A stretch of 64,000 nucleotides of DNA from Anseranas semipalmata (Eukaryota > Chordata > Aves > Anseriformes > Anseranatidae), in assembly GCA_013399115.1 (NCBI GenBank), contig VXAA01000606.1, positions 270,604 through 334,603 of the forward strand, written 5' to 3'. The notes beneath the pieces are model-generated. The model did no database searches, was not told the DNA's origin, and saw only the letters and a program-made list of their open reading frames with translations. This document shows, one piece after another, positions 47,753-59,360 of this stretch (positions are counted from its first letter, which is position 1; each line of letters starts with the position of its first letter). Made by a program: the position numbers and the translations under genes.

Positions 47753-50700
47753 CTCCAAACGGAATGGCAGATCTGAAGATATACCTGTGTTCAAAACTTG
47801 TTTCGAACACTCAGGCCTGTTGCAGCCAGATAGGAGAAAATTGAATCTCATCAGGAAATGACCAGTGCAAGAGGAGGTTACGAGTTTATTAACCTGATGA
47901 ATAAAAAAAGTAAATATTTTGTGTAAAACCTGTCAGAGATTACACTTGTAAAACTTCTAATTCAGCTATTTCCTCTTATAGCTGTCAAAATATGTCTGGG
48001 ATAAGTTAATACAACATTACACATTTTAGAAGCTTTTGCTCTAACTTGAAGTTCAATAATTTTTTTCTAGCAAGTTTTTTCCTTTCTCATCAACTTGTCT
48101 TATCAACAGCCTACATTTTTTGTCTGTAGGCTGGCTTCTCAGCTGTTTATTTCCATAGCTATAATCTTTGCTCTGTGTTTTCAGAAAGCTTTCAAAGTGC
48201 CTAAAACCAATTTTTAAAACAATGGCAACCTGATGGGCTGAATGCCACATGGGTAATTACTGATGGACTTAAGGAATGAGTTCTGCTCAGGCACTGGAGT
48301 CTCGCTGGCGTCTCTGCAGCCTGTCTCTGCTCCTTAATAGCTTTTCTGGAGAAGGCTAGAGAGAGTTGTGTCCACGATACAAATGTCAACTGAAGGAGGC
48401 AATAGGTAGAAAAGGAAAGCAAAGGAACATCAGGGAACAGCTGCCCCCCACCTTTGCTACCGTCACATGAGTGATATGACAATATTTTTTCTAAGAAAAT
48501 TGAAACTATCGCATAAGCTTCACCTGAAAAATTTTCAGTACTGAGGAAGAAAAAAATATATCTGAAGAATATTTTGTTAATTTAAAACCAAACACACCAT
48601 ATTAAATGGTTCTGTAGTCTCTCCCTTCGCTCACTAACTCTTTGCCCTCTAGATGAAGCAGGATTTATCTCATACATTTCAAAAAAAGTCACCTCTCTGT
48701 AACCTACAGTTCATTCAATTGAGGCTTAGCGTAAATAATCAGTATGAAAAACACCAATCGGCTTTGAAGAGCTCCTGGATTTAGGAGGAATACACTGCTC
48801 ATGTCAGTGGAACTCCTCTGGGAAGCAAAGGAAGGAGAATGTGTCTTGATTTACGCTGCCCTATTTCTCAGATCTGCCAGCCTCTCTGCTCTGTCCACTT
48901 CACTACCGTCAGATGCTGTGAGACAAGCATATGGTGTTTACTTCTCTGACTGACATCTCTCTGGTTTTCCTCACTCCTCGAGAGAATCCTCTCTTGCCAA
49001 GTCAATTTGCAAGGGCTTGGATGTAGCCATGGCCCTCTGGTCCAGATCCAAACTATTCCTCATTTTCCCTTGGCAAATGTCAGTAGAGGACAATCTCCCT
49101 CCTCCCTGTAAAACCAGTGTTTTACCGAGGGAAATTCAAATCCAAGGAACGACCCAAGCCTGTGTGTCTTTCATGGCCTCATTCACTTGGGGCCAAATGA
49201 AGATGCCACCCAAGGACTGTGGCAGCTCCCAGTGCTGCCCTGTGGGTGCTGAGCTTGGGGGCAGGAGGGGAGAAGAGCAGCCTGGGTCCCAGGTGAGGGA
49301 CCGCTAGGAAAGCCTTGCCAAAGGGCTGTGGACAGCCACTGGCATCACTGCCGCAGCTGATGTAGGCTGAAACGAAGAAGAGGTGCCAAGCAAGGGATTT
49401 GCATTTGCTGTAGTTTGTGAAGCTTAAGTGGATCTTGGCTTAGGAATGGTTTTAATATCCCAGGGAGTCCCCCTCCCCACTTAGAGGCTCAAGCTGGGCA
49501 CGTTTTAGGATGAAGTTAAAAAATAAAAAATCCAGCCTGCTTTAAGATCGACTTCTTGCGCTTTATTCCTTTGCTTTTCCTTCTTCTATCCCCTCCCTCC
49601 AACACTTTGATCTGGTGGCAATAGCATCTTTATCACTCTTATCAGGTCCCACGTTCTTGGCTGTCCTTTTGAAGTGTGATTTCCTGTGGCTAGTGGTCAA
49701 GAAAGGATACTGGGTACCGCGGATTTCCTGCTGCTTTTCCTCTGTATCTGCAAGTTTTCTTTGCTTTCCTTCCTGTTTTTCTGCTTCATTTGTTTGTGCT
49801 TCCGTTTGCTGTCCAAACCTGCCTCTCTCCCTCAGACAGGTTCTCCCCCACCCCTAGATCCTTATCACTCATCTATTTTTCTTCACCAACATCTCAGAAT
49901 GATCTTTCCCTTTTCTCTCTTGTGCCCTATCCTTTCCATCCATCCTTCCTTCTTCTTTCATTTGTTTCTTAAGCTTTTTTCTAACTCTTCATGTTTTCTG
50001 GTCTTTCTAAGATGTTCTTTAGACTTCTTCTTAGGCTGTTGGCTGAAGTGGAGAAAAGCCTGAAAATGAACCAGATCATCCTCTGGGATTTTGTCCAAAG
50101 CACACTGGAGGCAGAAGCAACAGTAATTGCCTAATCAATGGGATTTAGGACAAATTCCCCATTCTTGTACCTCCTGAACATTTGCTAGTCTTTCCAGCTC
50201 TCTTCTAATGGCAGTTTGCAATCTTTGACATGTTATTAGTTTGAAAGAAGATCTTCACAGAGAGATTTCTTTTTATTATTATTATTAAGAAAAAGAAGGC
50301 TCTGAAGAGATATTTAGCTTTCTCAACTAGTAAATGCAATTCCACATTTCAGTACAGGCTCCAACTCTGTGTAGGGATTTTCCAAACCTGCGATGTATGA
50401 AATAATTCAGATGGTAAAACATTATTCAGGGGCCTCCCAATTATTCCCACAATACATGTTTGGAAGACTGAATAGACTGAATAGCTGGGGCTGTTTTCTC
50501 TGCTTTTAAGCAAGTTTTTGCTTTCCATGGCAAGGTGGTGGTTCACTTGAAAAACAAACAGCCATGAGTTCAGGCTTTCTCATGCACCAGCACTATCTGA
50601 GTGCATCCAGGCACAGGAGGAGTTAGGAAAACTTAATTTCAGCCACAATGTTGATATTTGGCAAATGGCTGGTTTTATGGTGCTTCATGCAGCTCTGTTA

Positions 50701-52907
50701 TTTATTTATTTATTCTTACAGCTCCAGCACAGTGCCTTAATGGGTGAGCTGGGCTATCGCATTATCTTCTCTATCCAGCTGGGCACAGATTTGCATCCTG
50801 CTGCCACTGGGCAGGGTAGGATCTAAGCTTGCTTTCTGGGTATGGTGTAGCTCGCATACCCAGCTGAGCTGTAGCTTACCAGGGGATACTTCCCCTCTTG
50901 GAGATACAAATGGCAGCTGCTTTAGGCAATAGGAGATGGCCCTGGCATATCCCTGCTCTGTCAGGGAACATACTGTACTTCGCTCTCACCAGATGCTCAT
51001 GGTGCGTTATCATCCCGTTTTCACTCTAGGAATCATTGGCTGAAAAAGCACTAGGAAGGCTGGGGGTGAAGTGAATTCATATTTTATAACCTGAGTTTAT
51101 TGCAGCCTTTAAAATCTGATCTGAATCAATATCTTCCCATCCTAAGAAGACTTTCTTCTGAACTTTTCTGTTATTTCAGTCCATTAACTGACATGCTTAA
51201 TACCCTGAATATATCAAGTCTTTGTTTCTCCTTTATCCTCAGAAAGAAAAAAAAGAAAGTATAAAAGAGAGAAGGAATAATTAGGAAAGGTTTTTTTCTT
51301 CATCTGATTATTATTAACCCATAGGAAAACAAGTACAAGAACAAGAAGGAAAAAATAAAAAAAGAAAACAGAAGAAAAGGAACAAATAAAATGAAATCAA
51401 AACTTCTGATTTCAGCTTAAATTTCTTTCCTCCTTTAACAGTTAGCAGAGCCCACGAAGAGTTATTCTGCAAGATAATACAGTCCGGGTGGAGGAAAACT
51501 GGGCGACTCGCTTTTTAATAGGAAGGTGGATTGCTGCCTGCTAAGGGTGTTTTCAAGCAGGGAGTCTTTTCTGTTGTTGTAGCTGGGCAGCAGCACAAGA
51601 CAAAAGGGGACATTGCAGCTTTCGAGCTTTCAGGTCTGGGGGCTGAGGAGGAAAGGAGAGAAGAGCATGATTGATGGAGTTCTGGTTGGCTTATAAAGGG
51701 CAGCCGGGAGTGCAGGGAAATAATCAGGGAAAAGGGCGTCCCGTACTGGCTCTCTCAGAGGGGAGAAATGAATCCTGCACCTCTGCATTATTAAGTTGTC
51801 AGGCGGGCTGATGATGAAAATCTGAAGGTCAGGCATAACAAGAAGCACCTTATGGGGGGATCATGACCTTTCTGGAAGTGCTACACTCATGTTTATCTGC
51901 ACCTAACCCTTATCCACAATTCTTCATTTGATAAGAACATAGGGAGAAGGGATGAGGAAGGGGGGGGAGAGGGAAGTCCTCATCATATGTATAAGCAGTG
52001 AGTGAAATTAGGCTTCCTGTGAAACTGATTGTGGATGCTCAATTCACAGTGAAAGATAATAAACCAAAAGGACACACGAGGGATGCAGACAGAAATTGTT
52101 CACTACAGTGGAACTCAATAAAGGGAACAAGAGCTTTCCTAAATGACAAATTTGGTACAGCGGTGCTAAAATCAGGATTCTCCCTGGCACCACTGCAGCA
52201 ATTTGCTCTCAGCTCTACCACTTTTTATTTACTTTGGAAGTCCTAATAATGTTAGAGAGTGGCTTTTTCATCTATTTATTTATTTATTTCTCCCCAGCAA
52301 TGTTTATTCTTTAACTGCTTACTTTAAACCAAAGAGTCAAGGTGAAGGACAATGAAATGTTAGATTCCAATTGATTTTTCCTCTTTAGTTTCCATATCAG
52401 AAATGAGTATAAATATAAATATATTCCAGGGTTAGATGCCTGTCCTATGCGTGCCTTATTGACTGCTTTAATAAATGTCATGACCCCTTCTGCACGCACA
52501 TGCACACACAAACTCACACATGCTCGCAATCAAATAGAGGCATTGCTCAGATATAAATGGAGCAATAATGGCAATCACATGGAAAATATTCCAAACCTAA
52601 ATCTGCTCTTAAAATGTGCTAATAAGATTTTTATTTCACCCCGATTTACAGTATCTTGATTTTGCTTTTCAAATCCACGATGTATTTAAAGTATGACAAA
52701 GTACACTTGTGGAAAAGTGAAGTCAAACAAGACTTCATAATTATTGTAATATATTCACTTTTCATGCATAATCCTTTAAATTAGCAATACGATATATCAC
52801 CTCTACTGCCACTAGAGGCTAATGCACCTCTATTGAAAGCTATGTTAAGGAAAGTTATGTCCTATCTTGAAAAGGCACATAACCTTCCAAAATATTAAAT
52901 GACAGTA
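47753..52907. other. Non-coding stretch, no gene seen
   Basis: Includes a pyrimidine-rich section around 49560-49980 (many TTTCTT/CCTTCC words, giving Phe/Ser/Leu-rich frames up to 125 codons that are not credible), (TATT) patches near 50700 and 52270, and a 9-base tandem duplication at 50466-50483. A repeat-poor complex block at about 51480-51860 carries TGATTGATGG. Confidence 0.6.
51668..51677 (+). promoter_or_regulatory. PBX-HOX composite motif TGATTGATGG
   Basis: The exact 10-mer matches the PBX-HOX bipartite consensus TGATTGAT[GT][GA]. The same 10-mer also occurs at 2537-2546. It lies in a repeat-poor, complex block (51480-51860). Binding is inferred only. Confidence 0.3.
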
Positions 52908-53036
52908 GGTTCTGATCCTGTAATTCTTGCATATTCAAGTAGCCTCATTAGCCTTGATTTTCTTACATCAATGGACAATAACCTATTAACTTTAATGGAT
53001 TTACTAATATGTACTGATGTGAGATCAGAATCGGTA
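52908..53036. repeat. Palindromic (MITE-like) repeat with visible arms
   Basis: The left end GGTTCTGATCCTG and the right end GAGATCAGAATC are near reverse complements. Inside are TAATTCTTGCATATTCAAGT and, near the right, CTAATATGTAC and TTAACTTTAATGGA. From memory it resembles the sauropsid hairpin family 'tctgatcctgcaattcttatgcaagtaagtagttccattgacttcaatgg'. There is no coding capacity. Confidence 0.6.
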
Positions 53037-53419
53037 CCTTTGGGACATCATATTTAAGGATTACCAGACCAGCAGGAAAAGGAATATGATGTATAAACTA
53101 ATGAATACTTCTATTAGATGAATAGTATAATACTGGAACCCATCAATTGCCTTTAAAATGACTCTTTAATGAAGAGGTGACACTGAAAAATACTATGCTG
53201 TCGATACAGCATATAATGAACCTCCTGTATCATGTAAAAATGAAAGAGAGGTTTTCTATTTCTATTGTTTTTAAGTGATCCAATTTTTCTATTTTTATTC
53301 TTTTGGCTTCCCATGTGCTTTCTATCTCCGTGGTCTAACACGGTGTACCACTTTTGGTATCCTATTAATAAGCAACAACTTGCATATTTTATAGCAACTT
53401 TTATCTTCAAATCTGGTAC
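53037..53419. other. Short non-coding stretch
   Basis: AT-rich with no recognised feature. Confidence 0.6.
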
Positions 53420-53532
53420 TGATTCACAGGGGAGGTCAATACAACTTATTGCTGAGGAAACTGAGGTATGGGAAAAGACGTGACTTGTCCAGAGTTACTG
53501 AGAATACTAGTGATAGACCCTAGGTCATCTGG
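53420..53532 (-). repeat. CORE-SINE (MIR-type) fragment
   Basis: GCTGAGGAAACTGAGGTATG, GGAAAAGACGTGACTTGTCC and AGAGTTACTGAGAATACTAG, then TGATAGACCCTAGGTC, match the antisense MIR core ('gatgaggaaactgaggcacagagaggtgaagtgacttgcccagggtcacacag'). Confidence 0.75.
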
Positions 53533-54953
53533 AATAAAATTTGGTGGCCTCCTCATTTTTAACTTTCTTTCTTTAGGCTCCACTCTTTCCAGAGCTGAGC
53601 CATGATTTGGGTTTGGATTAGATTTTGGGACAAATTTGGTGGAGCAGATTCATATGCTCTTGTAGAAGTCAGTAGAAATCTGTGGAGCACAGTTATTTAG
53701 GGTGAACAGGAGCTGCAGAAGGCAAGTTGCATCTTAGCTCCACTGGAAATCTCTTTTGACTTGATTTGTGGCAGGTTTTGAATGTGCAAGCCCATAGGGA
53801 TGTAGAAAAATACTTTCGAGTTCTTTGTGTGGAGAGATTTCCCTCTGAATAACAAGGCCTATGAACCACTCCAGTTTTTCTACACAACAGTGAATCTCAC
53901 AGCATTTCAAGGAAAATGGGAATTGCTAGGAGGCTGGCCCTTTCAGATTACATGACCATTCCCAATACCTTGGCTTCCTAACCAAGTCTCCACATCTACT
54001 GTGATGTGATCATCATGGAAAAATAAATTTATCTTGGCTTATGTGTATTCACTCAGTGGTGTACTTATTTTATCTGTATAATATGAGCCTCCCACAACAT
54101 TGCTTGGAAGCAAAAGCAAAATACAAGTAACTATGTAAAGTTTTCTCAGCTTTGCCTTTTGTAGCTTCCTTGCATAGATTACTCTTCTCTCTTCTGAAGT
54201 AGGGGCTCCAATTTAAGTCCTATTTCTGTTAACCAGAGCCCATTTCCATGAAACCTGAGTGTCTGTGAGACTTGTGAGAAATTTTATTATCTTTGAGACT
54301 ATTTTCCTCTTCCTCCTGTCATCAGAATTGAAACTGGCTGATAGATGAGACAGAGAGACATGTTCTCATAACATGGTTTGTTAGAAACTGAAGCTAACAG
54401 ATAATCTCTGTAAAAACTGTTGGCCAAATCAGGTTTTCTGACAGATTCGAGCTTGTGCATTGTTGTATACATTTGTACAAAACATTCTTGTTATTGTTTA
54501 CTTTAAAATCTCATGCCAGATATTGACTGAAATCATTTTTTTTTTTCCCTTTCATGTTACCAGAATACATTGTAATGTTGATATTACTTAGGAAGGCTTT
54601 TGACTGTCCAGCATCCCTATTGGCATCATTGACTAAAGAAATTCTGAGCCAATAAAGCTGGTTAAGGCAACAATGTAAGAAAAAAACTACAACCAACTCA
54701 TCCTCAAACCTAAAGGTCTTGATTTTGTTCAACGTAGAGGACAATAGTCATGAAAGAACGGTTACTCAGTAACTGGTAGCCAAATGTGGTAAGTCCGATA
54801 GTCTTAAACCTAGTGGGTCTGAGCTAAGCAGTGAAAATGCCTTTTTCTTTACAACATACAGAAGAATGAATGATGATTTCCAATTTAATACTTTTAAAAT
54901 TAGATCTGGCTAGAACTTGTTGGGCAAGTTCACCTCACATAATGGATCATTTT
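53533..54953. other. Non-coding AT-rich stretch, no gene seen
   Basis: Frames are under 80 codons. A piece near 53650-53690 hints at another palindromic repeat but lacks clear arms. An 11-base T run lies at 54536-54546. Confidence 0.6.
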
Positions 54954-55026
54954 TAGGCCAAATGCAGCTTTCACTGAAGGCAATGGAAATGTTTTCTTTG
55001 ACTTCAGCAGGTTTTGATTCAGGTCT
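54954..55026. repeat. Palindromic (MITE-like) repeat with visible arms
   Basis: AGGCCAAATGCAGCTTTCAC and TGAAGGCAATGGAAA on the left face TTGACTTCAGCAGG and TTTTGATTCAGGTC on the right. TCACTGAAGGCAA and TTGACTTCAGCAG are near reverse complements around a short T-rich centre. It matches the remembered sauropsid repeat 'aggccaaattctgctctcagtgaagtcaatgg... ttgacttcagtgggatttggatcaggc'. Confidence 0.65.
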
Positions 55027-56197
55027 CTATCTAGTAAGCTATATTAAAGTTTTGGAGAATCAAGGGAAGGGCATTTATATGGTTATTTGTAGTGACTTTG
55101 AAGCTCTTTTAGGGATCACAAAAATGAGCTCAATTTTTGGTTCAAACCTGAGGTTTTATAGCCAATAGTCAATAACATTGACTAAAACTTTTCATACCAT
55201 CCAAAAAAATACTAGACACATTTAAAAATAGCTCCTGAGAAAGGAGTGCCACCTACCATTTCCACTGTTGTTTTTCAGCTGCACAAAGCGTTACTATACT
55301 GCTTTAGTGATGACTATTTTTACTCTTTGTTTACAAAGCCTGCATTTTAAGGTGCGATAATCCCTTAAACTCAATGCAAATCTCAGAGGGCTGAAGGCTG
55401 GCATGGGAGATGCCAATCCAGGTGTGGTGCTTTCTTCAGAGCACGATAGAAGTTATGGCTGAGTTATAGGGTGGCAGAAGCACACACATTGCTTGGCCAA
55501 CTTGCAGCTAAAAATGGCTTAATATCAAAACATGGCTTTTTACAAGCAGGCAGTTAATCCTTCATTGGGGCCAGGTGCCTGTTTTGAATAAGGAGGGACA
55601 AATCTGATGGGGGAGACTTTTATTTTCCCACCTATTTCTTCCACAAAATAAATAAAGAAAAAAAAATCAGTTCCTTGTTTCCTCTTAGCACTTCTTAAAT
55701 CTCTGCATCTCCAGTCATCCTATTTCTCTTGCCAGTCCATTTCTTTTCTCTCATAATGTCTCCTCTTGTTGATGGTTTCCACCCATGTGGCTGCTGCAAG
55801 TTTAACCTTTCATGGAGTCAGCAACTGGTGTTTGTGTTATGCTGCTCATTACAGAGGTTCCTTATACACTGTGGTCTCACTCTTGGAAACCCGTGGTCTT
55901 GATTTTCTTTCTGGCTGTTTTTCCTTATTCAACAAAACTGTATAAATCCATTCAAACTGAAAATGCTATTGCTATTTGTGCATAGGATGAAATTCTATAC
56001 ATTTGCCAGGAAAGTGAACATCAAAAAGGGCAAGAATATTTAAGGAAAAAATACTGAAAACTGTCTTGTTGTCTTATGGTTTTCCACGATACATAATCTC
56101 TACTATTCTGTTCTGCATAGATGAAGATTTCTGTCCTGGAATTTTATTCTCTGTTACCTAAAGAGAAATTTAGACAGCTTCACAAACACCCCTCCTA
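55027..56197. other. Non-coding AT-rich stretch, no gene seen
   Basis: Contains a partial CTCF-like word at 55246-55259 on the minus strand (core GTAGGTGGCAC matches, first three positions do not). No repeat or gene is recognisable. Confidence 0.55.
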
Positions 56198-56294
56198 AAC
56201 AACAACAACAACAACAACAACACACAAATAATAATAATAATAATATAAATAATAATAAAACAATACTACTTTTCTAAAGGATGTCTGGATACTT
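56198..56294. repeat. (AAC)n-(AAT)n microsatellite, copy 1
   Basis: About eight AAC units, then CACACAAATAATAAT... and a 74-base tail (56221-56294) ending GGATGTCTGGATACTT, directly before a single N. The same 74 bases recur exactly at 56352-56425. Confidence 0.95.
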
Positions 56295-56295
56295 N
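56295..56295. other. Single-N assembly join
   Basis: One N separates two copies of the same microsatellite and its unique tail. This is the signature of two overlapping contig ends that were abutted instead of merged. Confidence 0.9.
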
Positions 56296-56353
<58 letters not shown>

Positions 56354-56425
56354 CACAAATAATAATAATAATAATATAAATAATAATAAAACAATACTAC
56401 TTTTCTAAAGGATGTCTGGATACTT
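56296..56425. repeat. (AAC)n-(AAT)n microsatellite, copy 2
   Basis: About eighteen AAC units followed by the identical 74-base tail seen at 56221-56294, including CTAAAGGATGTCTGGATACTT-type unique sequence. Only the AAC count differs. A minus-strand frame through it gives a poly-Val stretch that is an artefact. Confidence 0.95.
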
Positions 56426-57032
56426 TTGATTTTTTTTTTTATTTTCATTTTTAGTTTGTGTACCTGCAGGTTGTGAGTTAAAGTAAGGTAAGTAGTTAAT
56501 CTAGACACAAGTACAGGTCAACAGCCAGCATTTCTTCTTCAGGGAGTAGCTGCTAACCTTGGAAAACGGCTGTTTCACCATGGTTTGCCCTTCCAGCGCA
56601 TGAAATAAGGGCAACTCTTGTATGGAAAACCAAAAGGAAGTATTCAATTGGAAATAACTCTCATTTAAGTTGCAAGTATCCTGGAAAACATGATCTGAAT
56701 ATTGGACTTGCCTGGAACAAATTACAGCATTTCAGGAAATAGTTTTGGTCTGATTGTGATAATGACTTTTGGGTTCCAGGAACCTGAAGTGGTTTGAATG
56801 GAAATGTATCCTTATTTTAGCAGCTCTTTGGTGTGGAGACCAATCCTAGGATTTGGGGAGGGCAATCATGGGCATAATTAGCATGTAAATCTAACAGAAT
56901 TCTAATAAAACAGATTAATATTACATCCCTGATGGTGAGATGGTGAGCCTTTACGTAGATTTCCGAGACCTTTTGTCTGTGGGACAGAGAAATCCTGTTT
57001 CAATTTTCTAAATAACTATAACTTCTTTCATG
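56426..57032. other. Non-coding stretch, no gene seen
   Basis: AT-rich with no recognisable repeat or exon. Confidence 0.6.
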
Positions 57033-57059
57033 TTTTTTTTTTTTTNTTTTTTTTTTTTT
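57033..57059. repeat. T tract interrupted by a single N
   Basis: Thirteen T, one N at 57046, then thirteen T. It is probably a continuous T homopolymer whose length the assembler could not settle. Confidence 0.9.
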
Positions 57060-57104
57060 CCTAATTGGAGTACAGTAGTAACTGGGTCATTCTCTCCACA
57101 TGCC

Positions 57105-57188
57105 ATTTCCTCATAGATTCATAGATGAGGACTTGCTCATGGCCAGAGATCTGTTTAGTGGCAGTGTTGGGATTAAAATTTGGTGCCC
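57105..57188 (-). repeat. CORE-SINE (MIR-type) fragment
   Basis: GATGAGGACTTGCTCATGGC, CAGAGATCTGTTTAGTGGCA and GTGTTGGGATTAAAATTTGG match the antisense MIR segment 'taacttgctcaaggtcacagagctagtaagtggcagagccgggattcgaaccc'. The 134-codon frame over 57100-57504 begins inside it and is not a gene. Confidence 0.7.
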
Positions 57189-58836
57189 ATGTCATACAGG
57201 GATTGATATGGATACCAAAGAGAGGGAACTTCGATTAGATATAAGCAAACATAGACAAAGATTACAGCATAAACTACTGCAAAATGACACCAACTCCTTC
57301 AGAGCTGAAACCTGTTTGGCTTTTGCTTCTGTAGTGGAAGTCTGGAATTTGTACAATTTTGTCTCATGGAAGATTAGTTGCTCGTCATCCTTAGAAGACT
57401 GGAATACTTTAAACAGCAGTTTCATTATAGTGCTTTTACTGGGCATTATTTTTACTATGGAAAGTCCTTTAAAATTAATGGCAATTGATTTCAGTGGCCT
57501 TTGACATATTACTGAAAATAATACGGCAAAATACAACCTTTTCCCTCTTACCACTACGTAAAGGCTTTAACTGGGAAAGCAGTTTACAATGGTGCCCCCA
57601 TGTAAGGCTTTATTCAAAAGATTTTACGCTTGATAACATCTGAGCCATAGTAGCTGTATGTGGGGTTTAGCATCTTAGCAGCTGCAATTCTTAATCCTGA
57701 TTCCGTTGCCTCCATATTAAAAGCTCCATGGTCACGGGACACCAGCTTTGGTCGTACTACATTGTCATTCATTCCTGCCCACCACACGCGTGCCTGACCA
57801 TATAGGAAAATGAGTTTACAAGTGACTATGCCTATGGGACTCCCGGAGGGATACAATGTGAGAGCCTTTACTAGTGGTGGATAGTTCTCAAAAGGTTTGA
57901 AAGTTTGGTAAGTACATCCTTAACCAAACTCTTTTGACCTTTATTCAGATTTGTTTTCGGAGAAGGGCAAAGGGTTGGGCCAATACTTGTTTAACCCAAC
58001 GGGCTTGTCCATCTGTAGGCTGTAATTAATCACTAAATCTCTGCCATACTTTGCTTTGGAGGCTAAGTCCCAATACAGCAGGGCACTAAACTTTAAGCAC
58101 ATGAATAATTCTTTAAAGTCAAAGGGATTACTCTTGTGCTTGAAGTGCATATACTCATATGCATATTTAATTGCTTTGCTAGATCAGACCTTGAGGAGTT
58201 AAGGAGCATGTGTTCTTGTTGTACAACACTGCCAAGTTGCTCACTTTGCCTTTGCATCACTTTCCTCGTTGCCTGGGAATTTTCTATACAACAGCAGTGC
58301 AAAGAGAGACAACAGGGTACAGTCTGGAGCGGGACTTCCTCCACTCCCAAACTAGGGGAGTGAGAACTCAGTTTTCAGTTTTGTGGACTTTTACAAAAAG
58401 CGGTAGGTTCAGAATCTGACCACTCTCAAAACTGGGAAAGGGGAAAGAAAGTTTCCTATTCAGATTACTACCATTTCTTCTGGACAGAGCATAAGTATCT
58501 AGTTTTAAGTCATGTATTTATGTCTTAATGTGAAGCTACTTTATCACATCTGAAAAAATAAAAACACATACTATGATCAGTATCCAAGAAAAGCAACACA
58601 AATCCACACATTTGGATCTTTTGCAGTAATTGATCATGTTTCTTCAAGCATAATTCTCAGCTTGCTCAAATAGGTAGTGATAACAGTTTTACACCACTTA
58701 AAGATTTGTCTCCTTAGGAAAAAAACAGACCTTGTAAACATGCTTTTTGACTGTGAAATGCAGAGAGCAGCCAGCTGAACTACATCACACAGCTGAAGCC
58801 TCACCAGAAAAATTATATTACTAATTTAAAAAAATC

Positions 58837-58852
58837 TTTTTTTTTTTTTTTT
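58837..58852. repeat. Homopolymer T16
   Basis: Sixteen uninterrupted T, followed by AATGAAAG. Confidence 0.9.
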
Positions 58853-59342
58853 AATGAAAGTAACCTTGCTGAGTGTACATCAAGGGTTTTATTACTGGTT
58901 CTACCTAATAAAGTAATTGTGTAATTCGTAATACATTTTGTAACTCCTTTACTGAGGAAAAAGTAAAACATGCACCGCTTTTGTGTAAATCCTGACAGTG
59001 GTGATTTTTTTCACGAGAATTATACCATTATATCATAAAAGTGTCAAGGCATGAGTTTACTGTTCCTACTAATATTCTAAAATATTCTCTTAGGCTGACA
59101 TCTCTGTCAATTAAAATTAAACAAAATTGCATTCTGCCATATACACTTCAAATAGGAAGCTTTCAAGTTTATGGCTGTTCTTTGAATTGATTTTTAAGAT
59201 GGCATCTGTAAAACTTGGCTAGTACAAGATGAGGTAGGATGTAGTTAAGGTTCAGTCAATTTTAAAAATGTTTTAAAGATCGTAAATTGACAACTGAAAT
59301 AGACTGAGCATCCTTGGGATTTTGGGCTGTCAAATATAAATC

Positions 59343-59360
59343 TTTTTTTTTTTTTTTTTT
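59343..59360. repeat. Homopolymer T18
   Basis: Eighteen uninterrupted T, followed by AAACTGAGC. Confidence 0.9.

Noticed and set aside
49615..50063. 80- and 125-codon Phe/Ser/Leu-rich frames
   Set aside because: They follow a pyrimidine-rich stretch and resemble a membrane protein only by composition.
51928..51945. Possible antisense CR1 word ATAAGAACATAGGG
   Set aside because: The flanks do not continue the CR1 pattern.
52806..52819. CTCF-like word TGCCACTAGAGGCT
   Set aside because: The CCACTAGAGG part matches, but one G of the required GGC core is missing.
55246..55259. CTCF-like word on -, core GTAGGTGGCAC
   Set aside because: Eleven of 14 positions match, but the first three (CCA) do not. 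Kept only as a note.
57100..57504. 134-codon frame on + and 120-codon frame on - over the same DNA
   Set aside because: The + frame starts within an old SINE fragment. Neither translation looks like a protein.
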